A stretch of DNA of 64,000 nucleotides, taken from contig JBCCBM010000009.1 of the NCBI GenBank assembly GCA_039034015.1, positions 1-64,000 on the forward strand. The letters run 5' to 3'. The notes below the pieces were generated by a model that saw only the letters and a list, made by a program, of their open reading frames with translations, did not search any database and had not been told where the DNA came from. The first letter of the stretch is position 1. Each line of letters starts with the position of its first letter. The stretch is from Acuticoccus sp039034015. GTDB taxonomy: Bacteria > Pseudomonadota > Alphaproteobacteria > Rhizobiales > Amorphaceae. Both the position numbers and the translations under genes were made by a program. Shown piece by piece: positions 58,471 through 64,000 of this stretch.

Positions 58471-61275
58471 TTAAGCCGCGCCGCTCTCCACCGCCGAAAG
58501 GCGGGCCGAAAGTTCCTGCACCGCCTTCACCAGCGGCGCGATCATCTCACTGTAGCCGAGCGACTTCACATCCGACCCGCCCGCAATCTGGTGATCCTGG
58601 TAACCACCAAAATCGAGCCCAGTGTCCTCAATCAACGCGGCCACATCCTGCGCCAAAAACCCATGGTGAAAGCGCCCCCGCACCTTCCCAAGATCATCCG
58701 GCTCCCCGCCAGAGTAGTCCTCACGATAGTTCCAGCGAAAATCCACCGGCCGCAGCGCATTCACAAAGTCGAGCCCCAAAAGGGTCTCACGCACATCCAC
58801 CTTGTCCCGCGCGTCCGAGCGGTTCTGCACCGCGCCATAAGCAAACACAGTGGTCGCAGAGTTCCCCAACTGCACCTGGTTCGACCCCGTCACTGTCGCG
58901 CCATTGCCCAGCGCCGAAACGTTCGAAACACCCCCCGGCGCCCCCAAAAGCGCATTGCGCCCCAGCCCGGTGTTGTTGTCACCGTTCAAAAACTCAAGCA
59001 CGCTCGGCGTCAGCACGGATGACCCGTCATCCGTCGTCACCCGAAGCTCACCCGACTGGTTCTCCAAGGTGATGTCCGTGTTCCCAACACCGGCCCCCTC
59101 AAGCAGCAGCGAGCCCCCATTGTTGGCCGTGTTGCGCGGCCCAATCTGAAGCTGAGAGTGGAACAGCATCCGCCCGTCGCTGTGGTTCGGCCCATACCCC
59201 CCGCTTGTCGGGCTGGTGGGAAAGGTCAAGTCCCACCCGTTGGAATCATTGCCAAAAATCAGATGGTCATCATCCGTATCAACCAGGATGAACGACCCCT
59301 GCCCGATCGACCGCGCGTTCACATGGTTGCCAAAGGCAATCAGCCGCCCTCCGGTCTGGCGGATCGCCGCCCCGGTCCGCACGCCCGAATTGTCCATCTG
59401 AAAGTCCACCGCAGACACGGTCATCACACCGCTGTCCACCTGGAAGGCGTTCAGCCCAGGGTTCGCTCCCATCAAAACGCGCCCGTTCTGCATCAAGCAG
59501 TTCGCGCTCGCCCCATCCACCTGCACAAGAGGCACGTTCGCAAGGTTATTCACCTTAAAGCTGAAGTCGGAGACAACAAGTGTCCCACCCGTCTGGTGAA
59601 TAAACACATCGTTGGGCTCAGCCGTCGTCGCATAAAGCGATGAAATCGCGATCTCGCCGTCCAAAAACTCAATGCTGGAAAACGACCCGTCCAGCGCCAA
59701 CCCCTGAACCGTCCCAAACGGCTTGAACCCATTCGATGCTTCAAAGATCAGTTTTGAACGAAACGGCGTGCAATTCGTCATCTTAAAGTCGTCGACTCGC
59801 CCGATGCGAAAGCCAATATTCGTCCCATCAGAGTAAATATTGACAAGCGCGGTATCGAACGCAAACCCATAGGGCCAGACGCGGCAGTTCCGCATCTCCA
59901 CCGTATCCAGTGAGCCGCCAAGCTGCAGTCCGAGATTAAACGTCCCAATCTCAAGGTCTTCAAAGATCGCGCCGCCGGCGTTCCCAGTGGCAATCACCCC
60001 ATCAAACGCCGCCTCAAACCGCAGCGCCGTCAGCCGGATCCGCGTCATCCCCTGAAGGTCCACCACCGGCGGATACTGAACCAACGTCGCCCGTGACGAG
60101 GCCGCCGATTGATCAAATCGAACCGTAAAGTCCTGGAACGTCACGTTGTTGTGCACGATCCGAAACACCGCAGTCGCCGCCAGGCGGAACGTCGCGTCCA
60201 CCACAAACACCGCCCGCTGGCGCCCCACACCAATCACGCGCTGCGCATCGGCCGAAGTCACCAAGTCATCGGTGATGAAGAACGCCCCTTCCTCCACCGA
60301 AATATTTCGCCCCGAGGCAAACGCCCGCCGCACGGCCACCGTGTCATCGGTCGTCCCATCCCCAACAGCCCCCGCCTGCTTCAGCGAGACCGCATCGCCC
60401 ACCAGCGACCAAAACCCCCCGGCCCCATCCTGGAAGCCCAGCCCATCCGCCGGCAACGACCCGGCCCGCGCAAAAACCGCCGCGCCCCCATCGTTCTCCG
60501 CCGCGTACCCGCGCACCTCAATGCGCTGCACACCGGCATCGATCGCCGCCGCACCCGCTGCACCCCGATCGGCAAAGCTGTGCACCAGCCCCTCACCACC
60601 GCCGACCAGCGGCACCGCCGCCAAGTCAAGCCGCAGCGACGACCGATCCGCCCGAAGAACTTCATTAAAGCTCGACCCATCCGCCGAAACCTTCAGCGAA
60701 AAGTCATCCGACCCCAAAAGCCCAAACTCAGCCCGCCCCGAATACCCACGCTGAAAAAGGTGCGCCGCAGTATCCGTATCGCCCGTCTTATTGACCTTCA
60801 CCCGCATATCGCCGGTCGGCACAGGCTGCGTCGTATCGGCCGTAAACAGCGCCGATTCCGATTGCACCACAAGGCGGTTCGTCACGTCCGCGGCGGAGTT
60901 CACGCCCACCTTCGCAACACTTTCCAGCTCGCCAACAGCGGTCAAAATCTCCCAAGACGCCCCATCGAAGTAAAGCAGCGCAGACTCAGCCTCATTATAA
61001 GCCGTCCACCCCGCCCGCGGCGCAAAGTAAACCCAGGCCCCATCCTGGAACGCGGCAATCTCCGTCGCCCGCCCCGTCCAAATCCCGGTCGGCGAGCCCG
61101 CAATAATGTACCGGTCCCCCTCAACAGGAGACACCGGCGGCGCCGTCAACGTCCGGTCCAGCACCGCAAGCTGCACCACGGAATCGATCCGCCGGAACGC
61201 CTCGTTCACCGTCACATGTTTTTGCGACTGGCTCCCCTCAACGTACGGCAGTTCAAGGTTAAGACTGTTGGACAT
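58471..61275 (-). CDS. GTA/phage tail fibre: DUF2793 + beta-helix + S74 chaperone
   Basis: 934 residues. An N-terminal DUF2793 domain (about 1-115; LELPYVEGSQSQKHVTVNEA, GDRYIIAGSPTGIWTGRATE) attaches to the particle. A central region (~260-650) has pectate-lyase-like beta-helix repeats (AGGAIFEDLEIGTFNLGLQL and similar). The C-terminal ~105 residues are an intramolecular chaperone auto-processing domain (SDARDKVDVRETLLGLDFVN, RFHHGFLAQDV). This is the plan of trimeric tailspikes that bind or cut surface polysaccharide. ATG overlaps the end of the upstream TIM-barrel gene by 17 bp. Confidence 0.88.
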   Translation of the reverse strand: MSNSLNLELPYVEGSQSQKHVTVNEAFRRIDSVVQLAVLDRTLTAPPVSPVEGDRYIIAGSPTGIWTGRATEIAAFQDGAWVYFAPRAGWTAYNEAESALLYFDGASWEILTAVGELESVAKVGVNSAADVTNRLVVQSESALFTADTTQPVPTGDMRVKVNKTGDTDTAAHLFQRGYSGRAEFGLLGSDDFSLKVSADGSSFNEVLRADRSSLRLDLAAVPLVGGGEGLVHSFADRGAAGAAAIDAGVQRIEVRGYAAENDGGAAVFARAGSLPADGLGFQDGAGGFWSLVGDAVSLKQAGAVGDGTTDDTVAVRRAFASGRNISVEEGAFFITDDLVTSADAQRVIGVGRQRAVFVVDATFRLAATAVFRIVHNNVTFQDFTVRFDQSAASSRATLVQYPPVVDLQGMTRIRLTALRFEAAFDGVIATGNAGGAIFEDLEIGTFNLGLQLGGSLDTVEMRNCRVWPYGFAFDTALVNIYSDGTNIGFRIGRVDDFKMTNCTPFRSKLIFEASNGFKPFGTVQGLALDGSFSSIEFLDGEIAISSLYATTAEPNDVFIHQTGGTLVVSDFSFKVNNLANVPLVQVDGASANCLMQNGRVLMGANPGLNAFQVDSGVMTVSAVDFQMDNSGVRTGAAIRQTGGRLIAFGNHVNARSIGQGSFILVDTDDDHLIFGNDSNGWDLTFPTSPTSGGYGPNHSDGRMLFHSQLQIGPRNTANNGGSLLLEGAGVGNTDITLENQSGELRVTTDDGSSVLTPSVLEFLNGDNNTGLGRNALLGAPGGVSNVSALGNGATVTGSNQVQLGNSATTVFAYGAVQNRSDARDKVDVRETLLGLDFVNALRPVDFRWNYREDYSGGEPDDLGKVRGRFHHGFLAQDVAALIEDTGLDFGGYQDHQIAGGSDVKSLGYSEMIAPLVKAVQELSARLSAVESGAA

Positions 61276-64000
61276 CGACCGTCACCTCGGTGGGCACGCC
61301 CGGGCCAAACCCCGGCGCAATCTGCGCCACGCGAACCGTCAATTGGCTCTGCGCACCGCCAAAATCGGCCGTCTGATCGGCCAGCGAATAATCAAATCCC
61401 TGCACGCTCACCTCAGCTGCGCGCACCACGTTCAAACCATCAAGAATTTCAACGCGATAAAGCTCATCAGCCTCCCCCAGCGGCACATCCCCGCCATCGG
61501 GCCACTGATCGCCCCCAATGCGCGTGCGCCGGATCCATGTGAGCGCAAGCGCCCCCCCAGCATCCGCCCGCGCCCGCACATGCACCGGCGAAAACGGCAA
61601 AAGCCCCCGCCCCGTCGCCGTAAAGGAGAATGTCGTGGTGTCCTCCCCGCCGATCCCATCGGCCAGCGGCCCAACGCGATAGGTCCGCGTCTGCCCCACC
61701 TGCGCAAGCGGCAGGTCCAAGACCGCCAACGTCCCGTCCAACACCACCACGGACGCCCCAACCAAGATCCCGGACGCTGCCGCATCCTCCGTCCCGATCT
61801 GCCCCCGCAACAGCCCCGAAAGCCGATAGGTCCGCTGCCCAATCAGCGCCGCATCGCGAAACTGAAAGACCTCAAACCCGCCATTGGCCGTCGCCACCGC
61901 AACCGCGTTCGCTCCATCCAGAACCGCCAGCCGCTCCTTCGACTGCAACGCCCCCCGGAACAGCTGCACGTCGATGGAATTGCCAAAATCCCAGCGGCTC
62001 GTCGGCCCCGCCCCCGGCGCACCCACCACAGCGCCAACGGTCGCCGGCGCATCAATCGTCCGCAAAAGCTCAAACGCCCCGGTCCCAGCCTGCCGCCAAA
62101 CCCCCATCTGCGGGAACGGCCGCGCAAACGCTGCAATCCAAGGCGCATGCGCCGCCACACCCTCATCCACAATCGGAAGGTTCAGCCCAAAGGCCACCGG
62201 CGGCGCACTCGTCGGCGGCGCCACAGGCGGCACAGGCGAGCCCGGCGTCACCGTCGGCGACAACGCCGTCCGATCCAGCGAGCGCGCCGTCACCTCCCGC
62301 CGGTCAAGATCCTCGATCTCCTCGACAATCACGTCCCGGTCGCGCCCATCGGCCCGCACCGTCACCACATCCCCCGGCAACAGCGCGATCTCATTGGGCG
62401 CCAACGCAAATTTCAGTGTCGTGCGCCCGCTCCACCGCGCCGCCAGCGCAATCTCACAAAGCTCCGCCGCCAGCCCATCATTGAGCGTGCCCGACAGCGA
62501 AATCTCCTCAATCTGCCGCGTCGCCCCCTCCGGCGGCCGATATCGCGCCGCCGCCACCCTGTATTCGCGCCCGGAGTCAAAGTAACGAAGCCGCTGCTCA
62601 ATTGGCAGCGCCCCCTCCTCATCCCGCGTCTCCGCAAGCAGCGCCCCGCGCTCCCCCGGATCCAACATCCGATCCGTATCAATGACCTCAGTCGGCTCCC
62701 GCGTCAGACTGACAAACCGGACCCCAACCCCAGTGTCCGCCCCCACGACCGAAACCGCCGCCGTCAAAGGCTCCAACACCGAGCGAAGGCTCTGCGGCGC
62801 ACTCACCACAAACCCATCCAGCGTCGGCCCGCCCGCCTCCAAAACATCCGGCGCCGGCGCCCCCCAATCGGCAAACAGCGCCGACACAAGCTCACCAAAC
62901 GGCGCGCCCCCAATGCGCCCCGTCAGCCAGTGCCCGCGCGCCCAGTTCGCCCCGTCGGACCAAACATCGCTGCGCTGCGGAAACGCCGGCCAGGGCCGCG
63001 CGTCCCACGTCCAAGCGTGCATCCCCGAAGGATCCACCATCCGCCCAACATACTGGGAAGACTGTGGATTCGACTGATCCACGTCCCCAAACGCCGGATC
63101 AAACGCCGACAGCATCGCCTCAAGGTAAGACCGCTGGATCTGGTCATCCCGCCGCCCCGACGAGAAGTAAGGCAGCGCCGATTCAGAGCTCTTCGGGTCC
63201 ACAAAAACATTCGGCTGGTTCGCCCCCCGGTCCACCGCCGGGCACCCAAACTCAGTGAACCAAAACGGCTTCGACTGCGGCACCCACCCCGTCGGCTGCG
63301 CAAGCTCCACACCCGCCACACGGTCAAAGTGCTGGTTCTCCCACCACCCTTTCAGATCCTTGTAGCGAAAGACCCAGTCCTTCCCATAAGCCCCATCGGT
63401 AATCGGCGTGCGGATCTGCGAAACCCGGTCCCCATCACTGGCATAATACCAGTCAAACCCCTCACCGCCAGCAACGTTCGACTGCAAATAATCAGGCGCA
63501 TACGTCGAGGCCGCACCCGCCGCATCAAGATGCGCGCCATCCCGCCAATCCGAAAGCGGCCAATAGTTATCAATCCCAATAAAGTCCACATTCGGATTGG
63601 CCCAAAGCCCATCCAAATGAAACGAAACATCGCCGTTCCCAGGCTGATGCCCAAAAAACTCCGACCAATCCGCCGCATAAGAAATTTTCGTCCCGCCGCC
63701 CACAAGCAACCGAACATCATCAGCAAGATCAGAAAGCCCCTGCGCCGCCGGATAACCCGCCGCCCCGCGCACAGTCGTGAGCCCCCGGAGCTCCGACCCA
63801 ATCAAAAACGCATCAACACCGCCCGCCTGCGCACAAAGCCGCGCATAGTGCAAAACCATCCGCCGCAGCGACCACTCCGCCGGCCCCGAATAAACGACCG
63901 ACGCCCCAGCCCCCGAAAAGTCGGCCGCCGCCGCATCGCCAAGAAACGCCGCCACATCCTGGTCCGCCGCCGCCGTCCCATCCGGCAACACCGTAATCCG
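61259..64000 (-). CDS. GTA host-specificity protein with TIM-barrel domain (5' end beyond window)
   Basis: The visible 913 codons correspond to the C-terminal two thirds of the large tail-tip protein of Rhodobacter-type gene transfer agents. A glycoside-hydrolase-like GTA TIM domain is plain: KPFWFTEFGCPAVDRGANQP, VFVDPKSSESALPYFSSGRR, DDQIQRSYLEAML and SGMHAWTWDARPWPAFPQRS. Downstream are phage-tail-3-like (tail tip J) segments. The frame is open to the window edge. It is the first visible gene of an operon followed by the fibre and the lysis genes. Confidence 0.92.
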   Translation of the reverse strand, partial: RITVLPDGTAAADQDVAAFLGDAAAADFSGAGASVVYSGPAEWSLRRMVLHYARLCAQAGGVDAFLIGSELRGLTTVRGAAGYPAAQGLSDLADDVRLLVGGGTKISYAADWSEFFGHQPGNGDVSFHLDGLWANPNVDFIGIDNYWPLSDWRDGAHLDAAGAASTYAPDYLQSNVAGGEGFDWYYASDGDRVSQIRTPITDGAYGKDWVFRYKDLKGWWENQHFDRVAGVELAQPTGWVPQSKPFWFTEFGCPAVDRGANQPNVFVDPKSSESALPYFSSGRRDDQIQRSYLEAMLSAFDPAFGDVDQSNPQSSQYVGRMVDPSGMHAWTWDARPWPAFPQRSDVWSDGANWARGHWLTGRIGGAPFGELVSALFADWGAPAPDVLEAGGPTLDGFVVSAPQSLRSVLEPLTAAVSVVGADTGVGVRFVSLTREPTEVIDTDRMLDPGERGALLAETRDEEGALPIEQRLRYFDSGREYRVAAARYRPPEGATRQIEEISLSGTLNDGLAAELCEIALAARWSGRTTLKFALAPNEIALLPGDVVTVRADGRDRDVIVEEIEDLDRREVTARSLDRTALSPTVTPGSPVPPVAPPTSAPPVAFGLNLPIVDEGVAAHAPWIAAFARPFPQMGVWRQAGTGAFELLRTIDAPATVGAVVGAPGAGPTSRWDFGNSIDVQLFRGALQSKERLAVLDGANAVAVATANGGFEVFQFRDAALIGQRTYRLSGLLRGQIGTEDAAASGILVGASVVVLDGTLAVLDLPLAQVGQTRTYRVGPLADGIGGEDTTTFSFTATGRGLLPFSPVHVRARADAGGALALTWIRRTRIGGDQWPDGGDVPLGEADELYRVEILDGLNVVRAAEVSVQGFDYSLADQTADFGGAQSQLTVRVAQIAPGFGPGVPTEVTVDVQQS

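Noticed and set aside
60109..61542. 477-codon plus-strand frame opposite the tail fibre gene
   Set aside because: Arg/Pro-rich shadow of the DUF2793 fibre gene.

Overview
The window looks like a chromosomal segment of a G+C-rich alphaproteobacterium, most likely a member of Hyphomicrobiales (Rhizobiales). Three things point there: a rhizobial-type flagellar locus (flaF/flbT, short FlgD, MotE-like protein, DUF1217 and DUF6468 proteins), the conserved run amiC-type amidase / mrcA / prfB beside rne, and genes typical of a Rhodobacter-type gene transfer agent (GTA) at the right end. The genus cannot be named from sequence alone.

Region 1 (1-31.2 kb) is a flagellar supercluster. On the minus strand, reading away from a divergent region near 11.4 kb, lie DUF1217, flgF, fliI, flgE, flgK, flgL, flaF, flbT, flgD, fliQ, a YdeI/OmdA-like gene and flhA. 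On the plus strand lie motA, fliM, a DUF6468 gene, fliN, fliG and flhB. After one unknown minus-strand membrane protein come flgB, flgC, fliE, flgG, flgA, flgI, motE, flgH, fliL and fliP, mostly joined by ATGA/TGATG overlaps. Together these encode export-gate, switch, rod, ring, hook and junction parts plus one stator subunit. Not seen here are fliF, fliR, fliK, motB, motC and the master regulators. Seven tandem flagellin genes follow (23.5-31.2 kb). Each has its own two-box upstream element, and the spacers carry GC-rich hairpins. A strong terminator ends the array.

Region 2 (31.2-46.2 kb) holds housekeeping and envelope genes: speE and a large AsmA-like protein (minus); a one-Cys Bcp peroxiredoxin, a DUF455 ferritin-like protein and an extensin-like protein (plus); prfB with an intact programmed +1 frameshift, a small secreted protein, PBP1A and an AMIN/Amidase_3 hydrolase (minus); then rne (plus) behind a 500-base leader.

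Region 3 (46.2-57.0 kb) holds a DsbA-like thiol oxidoreductase, aroQ, a five-copy 24-bp repeat, accB-accC-aat (plus), then DUF2155, a methyltransferase, valS, a lipoprotein and a PepSY / OmpR-type regulator / histidine kinase set (minus).

Region 4 (57.0-64 kb, minus) is the distal end of a GTA or GTA-like tail operon that continues past the right edge: a GTA TIM-barrel host-specificity protein, a DUF2793 / beta-helix / S74-chaperone tail fibre, a CHAP-like membrane-anchored putative endolysin and a nested Rz/Rz1-like spanin pair. The points most worth follow-up are the flagellin spacers (repeat boxes, possible MFP leader peptides and a small insertion), the compact lysis cassette and the 24-bp repeat.
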